Below are positions 11,843 through 23,159 of a stretch of 64,000 nucleotides of DNA, in pieces. Location: NCBI GenBank assembly GCA_039654915.1, contig JBDJPA010000011.1:3658001-3722000 (forward strand). The letters are read 5' to 3'. The first letter of the stretch is position 1; each line of letters opens with the position of its first letter. Under the pieces are notes generated by a model. That model searched no databases and was not told the origin of the DNA. It saw nothing but the letters and a program-made list of their open reading frames with translations. The stretch comes from Aquilaria yunnanensis (taxonomy: Eukaryota; Streptophyta; Magnoliopsida; Malvales; Thymelaeaceae). The position numbers were made by a program, and so were the translations under genes.

Positions 11843-12226
11843 AGGTGAAAAAAAAAAACTCATATCCGCCTCAAATATGTTGAATTGTAAAAAAAAAAAA
11901 CTAAACCGTTGAGTAGGATACAACAGGATCCCCATCAACCCGATTATCCGTTGACATCCCTAGGCTGAAAAGCTGATGGTAGAGATCAAACATTTTTTTG
12001 GTAAAAATATCAAAAATCTTAATACTTTTTGAAAGATGCATTATAATCTCAAGATTTCAAAATTTACTATTTTTATAATTTTTTGTTATTTTCTAACTGG
12101 TAGTAATATATTCGGACTATTTAAAAATATTAGTACGAGATTAGTAAAAAAAAGTTATAATGACATATACGCTCTCTACCCAAAATATTAGTGGTAAATT
12201 TAATATTTCGGTCGGCTATAAATGTA

Positions 12227-12625
12227 GTGGGTGAGAATAGTACTATAGTTTGTGTTATTTGAAAAGAATTTTATTTCTCTCCCCTAAGATATTCCGTAAA
12301 ATGAAAAAACTCTACTACTAATACCAACTAATAATTAGTTAATTACAGTGAATCGGAAAGCTGAAGTTTCACTTTCAAACAAGACCTGATTTCACCTCAC
12401 TAATCTGTCTATTTTCCTTCCTTTTAAGACAAATCCCCAGAATTTTCTCCTTATTTACGTCACGCCATCGCCCACTCACTGTTTCTCTCCCTCCCAAAAA
12501 TTCCAACCAACAAAACTCATAGAACGAACAAAGTTTTTTTGGAAAAAAAAGCATCGACTTTGTCTGCAGATGATTCAAATCTTCGCAGAGCTTGCCCGTA
12601 AAGATTTGGACCTCTTTCTTCAATG
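12227..12625 (+). promoter_or_regulatory. Promoter and first 5'-UTR exon of the NT-C2 coiled-coil gene
   Basis: The T/C-rich leader (about 12400-12500, many TCTCC and TTTCC) followed by a GT donor at 12626 (ATG followed by GTAAGC) fits a non-coding first exon with a 5'-UTR intron of about 1 kb ending at CCAG, 13627. No sharp TATA box was seen. The ATG at 12623-12625 abuts the donor; see findings. An additional leader exon near 13030-13206 is possible (TTTTTCAG at its left, CCAG followed by GTACGG at its right). Confidence 0.45.
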
Positions 12626-13629
12626 GTAAGCAGCTCCAGATCCGCCGCTAGGTACCTACTTTTACTGCAACTCCTCATTGCTTTGTTTTGTTTTTTCTTT
12701 AAATGCTACTACTTTTTAATCGTTAATACATACTACTTTTACTGGTTAGATGGACAAAAATGGCAACCTTTTACTTGGATTCTCTGTGATCACTTCGCTC
12801 CTCGACGTTTTCGGCATTGTGTCGGTAAATTATTCGTTGTTCGAATCTGGGTGTGGTTTGTTTTGACGTTTGGTCGAGGCTAGAAACACTAGTGTCGATC
12901 TACCTTCGATATCGATGCCACTCATTTTCCCACATTTTGGTGTGCATTAGTTTTGGATTCTTTTCCGTGTTTTTTTTATAATATTTCTGGGTTCCTGTTG
13001 CTTCTTTGGCTGGAGTCACGTTTTTCAGCTTCCTCTCTTGTCGTTTCTTGAGGCTAAATTTTGAATTTCACTACCTTGTGCATTTCTCTCCGTACTAGAA
13101 ATCAGATTTTCTGATTTCAAAAGGGTCCGGATCAGAGATTGTTCTGGGCATTTTGGAGTCTGTCTCTGGCTTTGGCGTTCTGGGAAAGTTCCTGCTCCTT
13201 GAACCAGGTACGGCTGGCATCAACTTCCGACTAATCTTCCGTTTGGATCTTGCATTTAAATGGGGAGGTCAAAATCTTTGACTGGAATCATGAACTATGC
13301 TGACTTGTTCAAATAAGTTGCTTGCAATCCTAGAGCTCTTGTACAGTAGATGATCTACTGGGGATTCATATAACTTGCTCTGAGTTCAAGCAATCTGCAT
13401 TTTAAGTTATGCAGTTTCAGTTTGTTTTCCACTTGATGCAGATGATAGTCTTGTTGATTGTTGTTTTGGTTGACCAGTGTTTGCATTTAAACCATATTGG
13501 CACTTGTTGGAGCCATATGTGTAGAAGGCTTGTGATTGTTATTGACTTCAATGGATACGTAACCAGGAACAGGCTAATTGAAGTAGGGTTGCAAAATCAT
13601 GCAACTGGGTATAGATTGATTTTCCAGTA

Positions 13630-16600
13630 ATGTCAAGGATCACAAGGTGGAATGTTGAGAAGACAAAAGTAAAAGTGGTGTTCCGGTTGCAATTTTATGC
13701 CACACATGTAAGTGCATTCTGAAGTTTTAGTAATATGACAAATTATGTTCTGTTGAATTTGGAAATCTGGCTTATAGAAGAACTATTTGCTAGAGTTGCA
13801 GTCTCTTCATAGAAGTTGTTTGAAAATTTTGGCCTCCAGAAAAATTTCTCTACATGCCATCTTCATTTGAATGTTAAGTGACTGGTTTTGATGTTTTCCG
13901 TTGCCTTATTTAGATTCCACAAGCTGGATGGGATAAGCTGTATATATCCTTCATTCCTGCTGATTCTGGAAAGACAACAGCAAAGACAACTAAAGCAAAT
14001 GTGAGGAATGGGACTTGCAAATGGGCGGATCCAATTTATGAAACAGCAAGACTTCTCCAAGACATTAGGACAAAAAAATATGATGAAAAACTGTATAAGC
14101 TTCTGGTGGCAATGGTAATACATGACGCTCATTGTAGTTTCCTCCGACAAGAACATGCATGTTATATTCCCTATCTAACTCTTCTCTTGAATTCTTTTAG
14201 AAGAACATGTATTTCACACTTTACCATTTAGTTGTCGTTGTCCCCTTTTGAGTTAATTAAAGGGAAAGCAAAAAATAAAACTCAGTTCTTTATTGCCAGA
14301 TATAGATTTTTCTTTTTTTTTTTTGTTTCAAAGTTGTGTTGAAGGAAAGTTTTATGAGGTGATGGATGATGATATCTTCATTTTTGAATTTGGGCATAAA
14401 TTTTGGAACAACTGAAAAAGAGAACTGGGACTTTTTCATGTGTAATTGGACCTGGTATAGTTGCATTCTTGCTAACTATTGGCAGTTTGTTCCATGCTGA
14501 TTTACACCGTCATGGGAAATTGTTTTTAGTTTTTCCCCGTTTGTTCTGTGACTGAAATTTAATGCTTTTATTTGAATTCTCATTAACATTAGGGTTCATC
14601 TCGTTCTAGCATCCTTGGTGAGACGACCATTAACCTTGCTGACTATGTTGATGCATCGAAGCCTTCTGCTGTGGCATTGCCTCTTCGTGGTTATGATACT
14701 GGAGCAATTTTACATGTGAGGGCTTTTGAATTTGTAAAACTGGGCCATATTTGAGTAATCAATTCTATATTGGTTGCTCTTAGTGTATGAATATGTTTCT
14801 TCTAGCTTTTATTCTGCATATCTTCTTGTTTATCATAGAGATTTGCTTTCACTTTACAGGATAAAGTTTAACCAATTGTTTACTAAATCTCAGGTCACCG
14901 TGCAGCTACTAACTTCTAAAACTGGTTTCAGGTATTTATCACAAATATATGCGTTTTCTGTTTTTCTTTTTTCATTTAACGAATTTAATCCATAGTTCAA
15001 CATGATTCAGAGAGTTTGAACAGCAAAGGGAACTGAGAGAGAGGGGGTTGCAGGCCGGAACTGAACAAAATAGTTCTGTTGGCAAAGTATCATCTTCCGA
15101 AGATGTTTTCAATAGTCAGATGGATAAGGTGCACCTTTTTCTTTTCTTTCCAGGTTGCATGTAATTCAACTGGACTAATCTCTAATTGCAGCATAAGCTT
15201 CTTTTCTTTAGTTTGTTGTAGAAAACTATTTCTATGCCTGTGATATTGTTTTCCTAAATGTCCTCTTATTTTGTTGTGATAATATACTTGGATGCAATTC
15301 TTCGTAATCCAACTCCCAACTTGAAAAGGAAAGAAGAAGCAATCATAAAAAAGGGAAAAGTTATTATTATTTGAGTAAGCGCCATTCTCAAATTTTTCAC
15401 TTCTTTTTCTCTCTGTTTTTCTTCTGGATACAGGTTAGTTCAAGAGTTAGGTCCAAGGAGAAGTTTGAAGATGCGGGTATGCTTGCAGGAGATGCAAGAC
15501 TCACTGAAGAGTATGCCGACTCTGCTGTTGGACTTGATGGCTCCTCTAACACTTCAGAAAGTGTATATGCTGATAAGCATGAAACATCAAGTGCACATGA
15601 AGTTGACAGTCTGAAGAGCACAGTTTCTGGTGATTTGGCTGCAGTTGGTCAAAATCAACTTCAAGAAAAAGGAGACAGTCAGTTGTTGGCCTCGGGGACC
15701 CATGATTGGGTCCATGGATGGAGTTCAGATTGCTCTATAGATAATGACTTCACACTTGTGTATGAAGAGAACCATAGACTCAGAGGATGCATGGAAGTGG
15801 CAGAGTCATCAATTAAGGAACTCAAACTTGAAGTAAGCTCCTTACAGAATTATGCTGAGGAAATAGGTGTTGAATCGCAAAAGCTAGAGCAGCAACTTTC
15901 GGCTGAGATTGCTTCTGGGGAACAACTTGTAGGACAAGTATCAGTGCTGAAATCAGAATGTTCGAAGTTAAAGGATGAGCTTGAAAGGTTGGAAAATCAC
16001 AAACTGCACCCCTCATTCCCCTGCAACAAAGACATTCAGAGAGACCCAGCTCCCTTATTTCAGGAATTAGAGGTCAGTTTGTCAAAGGGGTTTTCAGCTA
16101 TGGAGGAGAAGATCAAGGAAGTACAAAACAAGGGATACTTGGGGTACCATGAAAGAGACCCTAGGTTTCTTCACTCAGACATAGACGCACTGCTTGAAAT
16201 TCTGCAGGTTTTGAGACAAGAAACTGGAAGGGCAATTTCTGGTCAAAATTCAAGCAAAGTGATTTTAGATAAACATGAGCAGTATGTACTGGGAATGGAT
16301 CTTGGGGTAGAGCCAGAACTAGGAATGCTGCCATGTATTACTTTGCCTGGTGTTGTGTCTCCTGAGTCTGATTCTTTAGATGCTACCAATGAGATGAAAA
16401 GCAAAATTTTTGAACTTCTGAGAGAGTTGGATGAGTCAAAATCTGAACGTGAAAACCTTGCAAAGAAAATGGATCAGATGGAATGCTATTATGAAGCTCT
16501 TGTTCAAGAGCTTGAAGAAAATCAGAGACAGATGTTGGGAGAGTTGCAGAGTCTTAGAAATGAGCATTCTACTTGCCTTTACGTTGCTCAATCTGCAAAG

Positions 16601-19600
16601 GCTGAAATGGAGACTATGCGTCACAGACTGGATGAACAAATATTAAGATTTGCTGAAGACAAACAGGGTTTGGACTCACTAAATAAGGAGTTGGAAAGAA
16701 GGGCAATAACTGCTGAAGCGGCACTAAAAAGGGCACGCCTGAATTACTCAATTGCTGTCAGCCAGTTGCAAAAAGACCTTGAACTTCTTTCTTTCCAGGT
16801 CCTGTCTTTATTTGAGACCAATGAGAATCTCATCATGCAAGCAGTTACGGATAGTTCACAAACAAGCTTCCTAGGTTACTCACAAATGAAGCAAAATCAG
16901 AATGAAGATCCAAAGAAACTTCATGCTTCTGATCTCGTTGAGTTTCAAAATCAGTTTGTTGAGGCTAAAAAACAGCATTTGACTGGAGATAATGTTGTAG
17001 AGGAATTGAGGAGATCCCTCTATCAGCAGGAGAACCTCTATCAAAAAGTTGAAGATGAGGTATCTGAAATGCTTTCACTAACTACACATCTAGATGTGTT
17101 TTCAAAGATCTTGCAAGAAACACTGCACGATGCATATGCTGACATGAGACACAGGAAAGAGAACTTGAATGAGGTCTCACAGAAGCTAGAGCTTTCAGTC
17201 AAGTCTGAGGAGTTACTGATGCAAAGGCTGCAAGCTACTATGAATGAGATTAGAAGCCTCAGTGAGTGTAACGCCGCTTACATTTCCAAGCATGATGACA
17301 TGGCATTGCAAAAACAACAATTAAAAGCTAATTTACATACTGTCACCCTGGAAAATAAACTTTTTCAACAGAAGATGAATGAACTAGAGCCTCTTATTGT
17401 AGAGTACAAAAGTTACAAGAGCCGATATGAAGCCGGTGTCACGGAAAAGATAGAGCTGGCTAATTTATTGGATGCCAGAACTGTGGAAAATAGTAATCTT
17501 AAAAATGAGTTATCTTCTCTGGAGGATGAATTGAAAATGGTCAGAGATCAGTATGATGAAATGGTTGTGGTTCATAAAAATCTCAAGAATACGGTTGAGA
17601 CCTTGCAAAGCAAGGTGCAGAATTTAGTGGCATCCTACGACAAGACTTTAGGTGGACTGTCAACCTGGGGTGAGTCCCTTAGTGGCACTTTGGAGTGTAA
17701 AGACTTGTTAAGCTCCCTGAGGCACATAGAAAAGCTTCAGAATAATACATTTGAAAATATTCTCCAGCTTGTAAGGGAGAAAGATGAAGCAATCTGTGAG
17801 AGAAATGAGGCTCGAGCATCCTTAAGCCAAGTGCAATCAGACACAATGGCGATGAAGCAGAAGACTGAACATGAGGTACAACATACATATCTTAAACTGG
17901 ATGCTTCCAGTAAAATGCTTAAGAAGCTTGAATCAGATATTGAAGGTATTACAGAAAAACTCAAGCGTAGTTCTGAAGTTGAACAATGCCATGCACAGCA
18001 GCAGAGTGAACTTCTGTCTGATCTTGAACATCTTGAAGTTGAACTGCAGCAGCTTTTCACAAAAAACGGAGAGTTTGCTCAGGAAATCTTGGCACTGGAG
18101 TCTGTCAATGAGGAACTCGAAAAGAGTAAGTTGATTGTGGCTGAACTTACAGATCAAAACAAAGTTTTGAAGGACTCTTTGGAGCATCAAATCAAGGAAG
18201 CATCCAAACTTGGATTCGAAGTTAACAGTTCAAGAGAAACTTTGCAATCTCTCCATGATGAGTTGAAGACAGAGAGAAGGTACAAAGATAATCTAGAGAT
18301 TAAGGTTGCAGAGCTCACTTCCCAAATAAATCAGATTCAGTGTCAGCTGCGGCAGTTTGAGCAGCAGGAATCTGAAATTAACTCTCTCAAGCAAATAATA
18401 TCTGATATAGAATCAGAGAGATCAACACTTTGCCATCTTCTGCACCAATCTGAGGAATGCCTTAAGGATGTTCATGAAAAGTCCTCTTCTAGTGTGCTGG
18501 AATCTCAGTTGTCCGAAATGCTCAAATTCTCAATAGCTGCGGATATCAGTTTTGTGTTTGTTAGAACTCAGTGTGAGGCCTGGACAGAAGACCTTCAATG
18601 GCAGCTTCTCTCTTCTGAAAGTCATCTCATGGACTTTCAAAAGAAGCATCTAGATGCTGAAAAAAAACTTAGTGATTGTCTGGTCCGTGGAGCACATTTT
18701 GTGGAAGAAAATGCAGGGTTGCTGGAAAATCTCCACTCCCTCAAATCTGAGTTAGAAGCTTCTGTTTCCAAAAGCAAGGCCCTTCTGAATACTAATAGCA
18801 CCACAACAGCTGAGCTAGAGGAGTGCAAAGATAAGCTAGAGAAAATGGAAATTGGCTACTTAGAGGATAAAAAATTGCATGACACTGAAGCTGAAGATTT
18901 GAGGCTCTTCTTAGTCAGTTCCCAAGAGGAGTTCGATAATTTGATGCTACAAAAGGAAGAGCTAGAAATCAATACTTTAGTACTCAATGCCAAATTGGAT
19001 GAACAACATGATCATATCACCTTGCTTGAAGGATATAGAGAGAAAGTGACACAGCTGCAGGATGAGTGTAACGAGCTCGGTGAAAGGCTCTCTGAACAAA
19101 ATGCGAAGACTGAAATTGAGTTCCGAAAGAAGCATCTAGATGTGGAAAGAGAACTTAATTATTGTCTTGCTCGTGAAGCACATTCTGTGGAAGAAAATGC
19201 ACTGTTGCTGGAAAATCTCCACTCCCTAAAATCTGATTTAGAAGCTTCTGTTGCCAAAAGCAGGGCCCTTGTAAATACAAATAGCATTGTATCAGCTGAG
19301 ATAGAGGAGTGCAAAAGTAAGCTGGAAAGAATGGAAATTGGCCACTTAGAGGATAAAAGGCGGCATGATACAGAAGTTGAAGAGTTGAGACTCTTATTAG
19401 TCTGTTACCAAAAGGAGTTTGATGATATGATGCTACTAAAGGAAGAGCTAGAAATCAATGCTTTATTACTCAAAACCAAGTTGAATGAACAACATTATCA
19501 TATCACCTTGCTTGAAGGATATAGGGAGAAAGTGATGCAGCTGCAGGATGAGTGTAATAAGCTTGGTGAAAGACTTTCTGAACAAAATTTGAAGACTGAA

Positions 19601-22244
19601 GAGTTCAAAAACTTGTCCGTTCATTTGAAGGAGCTCAAAGACAAGGCTGAGGCAGAGTGTATTCAGGCTCGGGAGATAAGGGGTTCTGAAGGGCAGATGA
19701 CTGCCGTGCAGGAGTCCTTGAGAATTGCATTTATCAAAGAGCAATATGAGACTCGAGTGCAAGAACTAAAACATCAATTAGCTGTCTCCAAGAAGCATAG
19801 TGAAGAAATGTTGTTGAAATTACAAGATGCTGTTGATGAAATTGAGAATAGACGAAAATCTGAGGCTTCTCACTTGAAGAAAAATGAACAGTTGGGAATG
19901 AAAATTCTAGAATTGGAGGCTGAGCTACAGTCACTGATTTCTGAGAAGCGTGAAAGAACAAATGCATATGACCGCATGAAGGCTGAACTAGAATGTGCTT
20001 TGATAAGCATGGAATGCTGTAAAGAAGAGAAACAGAAGGTTGAAGCTTCTCTGCAGGAATGTAATGAGGAAAAGTCAAAACTTTCTGCAGAGCTTAGTGT
20101 GGTAAAAGAATTACTCCACATGTCTGCATCCATCAAGAATGTCGAACATAGAGATAAATCAGATTTTGATGGTTGCATATCTGGTGAGGTAGCACGCACA
20201 AACTTCCACCAGAGCAGTTTAGCTTCATGTACAGAAGAAAGTGTAAATGTATGCCTGATTCCTAGTAATGGTCAGAAGAAAATCTCAAAAGCGTGCACTT
20301 CGAGTCAAAATCCAATGAATTGTGAAGAAGCTGAAGGTATAGGCTTGCTTTCAAAAGATGAAGGCTGCTGTTCAGATGTTTCCATGAATTTGCAGCATCA
20401 GCAGGTGATTATTGATATTTTTTTGAACTTTTCTTCACTGATTTTTAATTTCTTTAGCTAAAACTCATACTTCCTATTATTTGGCTTTGTGCATTCTTAA
20501 TATTTCGTTTGCCTAGGATATAAAGTTTTTCTTTTTAGAGGAAGCCTTGGATATAGAGTTGAGAACAGTCACTTTCTTTAGCTATGCATATGTTACATGC
20601 CCATTACAAGATAAATTTCTGGATCTATATTAGCTGGTTTTCATCTGCATGGTCTGCTTTCATTTGACATATGTTTCTGAAGATAGATAGAACAATCATT
20701 TATCAGGATCTCCATGCGTCCAGTGATACAAATGAAGTTCAAAACCTTGAACTTGAGAATCAAGGGGAAGCGCTGAACGATGACACTAAACAGCTAGCTT
20801 TGGTCAATGGAAAAACACAAAGTTTAAGGTTTAGCATGGACCAGTTGAGCAGTGAGGTAGGTTTAATTGTTGACGGCATCAAGTTAAGGATAATGTTATA
20901 GTTCACCTTTTTTCTTTACATGGATAGGGCTTAAGAGACACCCTGTCCTAAAATGGGCTTAATGTAACTACTAATAATGCTTTGATTTCTCATTTTCCAC
21001 TTCTAGTTGGAGAGAATGAAGAACGAAAATTTGCTTCTTTCACAAGAAGGTGGTCAATTTGAAACAAAATTTCCAGATTTACAAAGAGAACTGTCACAGC
21101 TCAGTAAGGTCAGTTAATTCTGGGCACCTTGGATTCTGATGGCTCACAGTCATGCTCATTAGTGAGGTTCACTTTTCTTGTGCCTGGTCAGGTAAATGAG
21201 GAATTAGAAAGCATATTCCCTCTATTTAAAGATTATTCGGAAAGTGGTAATGCATTAGAAAGAGTACTTGCGCTGGAACTCGAGCTAGCAGATGCATTGC
21301 AAAATAAGAAGAAATCTAGCATCCAGTTTCAGAGGTATCTCTTTGTTCGCTCAGAAAAAAATACAAATAAAACCAAACTTGTACAAGTTACTAAATCAGC
21401 TTGAACCGAAGCATACTCTTGCCTCATTTTTCATATTTCTAATTTCTTTAAGAGCTTTGACAGAAAGTTGATTCATACCTCAGTTGCATAAAAAGCAATC
21501 GTCTTTTGTACATCCGTCTTCTCCCTTTGATGAAGTACCATATAGCTGTGATAGTAGGAATAATGCAAATGGCAACATGTCCATTTAGGTTGTAGCTTGT
21601 TTTATCCAAAATACCCACGGTGCTTGGGTAGTTATCTTTATTCACATGTGTAACAAATTTACTGCATAATTTTATTCTGTAATATTAACTCTTAAAGAAC
21701 TAGTGTAATATTTGAGTCTTCAGAAATGTTTCAATTGTCAGCTGTTAGTTCTTTACAGTCACCATGCACTAAGAAGAGTTTCCTAGTAATCACTAGAATA
21801 TATTCTTGGCATGCAGCCTAAACTCAACTGTGAAGTTTGGAATGTTTGCTAACAACCAATGTGTGAATGGAAACAGCAGCTGTCAAAGTCAGTAGTATGA
21901 TATTGGCGGACAGTGAATCGTTCATGCACCAAATCTAACAGTACAGTTTCCTGTTATGGCACAGCTCTTTCCTCAAACAGCACAATGACGAGGAGGCAAT
22001 TTTCAAAAGCTTTAGGGACATCAATGAGCTAATTAGGGACATGTTGGATGTGAAGGAAAGATACAAAGCTGTAGAGACCGAACTGAAAGAGATGCACGAG
22101 CGATACTCTCAGCTGAGCCTTCAGTTTGCAGAGGTTGAGGGAGAAAGACAAAAGCTTATGATGACTCTCAAGAGTGTCCGTGCATCAAGAAAGGCCTTAC
22201 AATTGAATCGCTCATCTTCAGCCACCATCGACGAGCAGTTATGA
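13630..22244 (+). CDS. NT-C2 domain / long coiled-coil 'myosin heavy chain-related' protein, about 2067 aa
   Basis: Spliced gene. Exons placed by frame and GT/AG: 13630-13707, 13914-14114, 14593-14715, 14894-14931, 15011-15128, 15434-20404, 20707-20856, 21007-21108, 21192-21334, 21965-22244. The N-terminus (about residues 1-150) is an NT-C2 (EEIG1/EHBP1 N-terminal) domain: it starts MSRITRWNVEKTKVKV and contains PQAGWDKLYISF, NGTCKWADPIYET, SSILGE and LLTSKTGFREFEQQ, all characteristic of the plant group that includes Arabidopsis At1g63300 and At5g41140. Most of the rest, including one 4971-base exon, is heptad-rich coiled coil without a motor domain. The last exon has SSFLKQHNDEEAIFKSF, also conserved in the group. 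NT-C2 domains are thought to bind membranes, so a membrane-linked scaffold or tether is inferred. At about 2067 aa it is roughly twice those Arabidopsis members; a 162-residue internal duplication (18637-19600) accounts for only a small part. The 13630 start gives the family's usual first residues. Confidence 0.85.
18637..19600 (+). repeat. Tandem internal duplication in coding sequence, period 486 bp
   Basis: Two in-frame copies (about 18637-19122 and 19123-19600) start at KKHLD (AAGAAGCATC at 18641 and at 19127, exactly 486 bases apart, 162 codons). Both run through SVEEN/FVEEN, LLENLHSLKS, LEASV, LEECK/IEECK, KEELEIN and LLEGYREKV and end GERLSEQN. Identity is high across the unit, so this is a local duplication and not ordinary coiled-coil similarity. 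A whole number of codons keeps the frame. Confidence 0.9.
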
Positions 22245-23159
22245 GCTACAAGCGCTACCCAGAGATGAGCCTTGTTCTCTATGCAATCTAGCAACTGTCA
22301 AGTAAATCTGCATGATTTCTGCAGTGTCAAGTAATGGATTGTGTGTACGCGGGATATCTGAAAGGAGCTGAAAAGTTTTCAAGCACCGTAAGCATAGGGG
22401 AAGCCAGGCAGCCAAACCAAAATTGTCATGTAAATAACCCTTATATATGCTTCTCTTTCTTTTGAGGTACAGACAGCTGCAAAAAAACATTTCAGTAGTT
22501 TTGAAGTTAACGCGTATACTTTGCAGTTATACTGTATAGTGAACCAAATTCTTCGCTTGAAAGTAATCATTTTTTTATTACGGCTGTGGGCATTTTGTCT
22601 TTGCTACTAATTTGCTTTTAAAACTCTAATACACTGAGCGAAATACATTATTTGGCAAATGTTAGCCTACAAAACATCTAAAAATTCTTCTTTTTCTGCT
22701 TTTTATTTTTTTTCAGATGGAATTGTGATTTCCCTCACAACTCTTTGTGACCCAAATCTAGTATTCTGCACAAGTTGATTTGAGTGGCCTTTTTATCATT
22801 GAAGTTTTGGACTAAAATCATAACAGTAGGTTTAGCTCCATCCACCAAATAGAATAGCTGCGAGACAACTGAAGTGGCTGAAAATCTATAACAATACCTT
22901 ACAATCCCAGCCATGTCTATTATAAGTGGTTGTGTGCATACTGTTTCCCCTCTGGCCATCAGAGACGCATTTTCCAAAAGTTTCGATCAGAATCGATTGT
23001 GGTGGTTATCAGGAACGTCGTAGCTGCAGCTCGCTCTGTCTCGAGCTACCGCTTTCTTACCTCTGTTTAGGCTGTTCCCCCTCTAACCATCAGAGACGAA
23101 TTTTCCAAAAGCAATCCGTCTCACTCCCTCTCTCTGGCGCAGTCATTTTGCTCGGGGCA
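22245..23159 (+). other. 3' UTR of the coiled-coil gene and promoter/5' UTR of the PPR gene
   Basis: The stretch lies between two genes in the same direction. No exon of its own is seen. A short direct duplication (CCATCAGAGACG followed by ATTTTCCAAAAG, near 22960 and 23089) lies in the presumed leader of the PPR gene. The reading frame stays open upstream of 23160 but contains no earlier ATG, only a GTG at 22926. Confidence 0.5.

Larger units (their letters stand above)
9255..11962. mobile_element. hAT-like element B nested in A
   Basis: The ends are TAGGGATGTCGATGGG (left) and, read inward from the right, TAGGGATGTCAACGG. The flanks GGCCGAAG (9247-9254) and GGCTGAAA (11963-11970) agree at 6 of 8 bases, consistent with an aged 8-bp hAT target duplication. 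Without its two inserts B is about 650 bases, rich in CCTACCC/GGGTA-type repeats, with no transposase. It is itself split by a Stowaway MITE and by hAT element D. Confidence 0.65.
8865..12226. mobile_element. Long-inverted-repeat element A (outer shell of nest)
   Basis: The arms at 8865-9130 and about 11985-12226 are diverged inverted copies. For example, AAATTTACCACTAATGTTTT near 8891 matches the complement of text near 12185, and the match continues through GATAATGCA (about 9102). The left arm contains three spaced copies of GGATATGCCATTA. No transposase is visible. Nearly all of the interior is later insertions (element B and its contents). Long arms without coding capacity suggest a MULE-like or fold-back element, but no target duplication could be fixed. 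Confidence 0.6.

Noticed and set aside
12623..12883. 86-codon frame starting at the leader ATG
   Set aside because: It continues through the presumed leader intron, and the spliced leader would give ATG-TAA directly; no protein motif.
22926..23159. Longer N-terminus for the PPR protein (883 aa)
   Set aside because: The extension begins with GTG, not ATG, and no in-frame ATG exists before 23160; the text looks like a leader.
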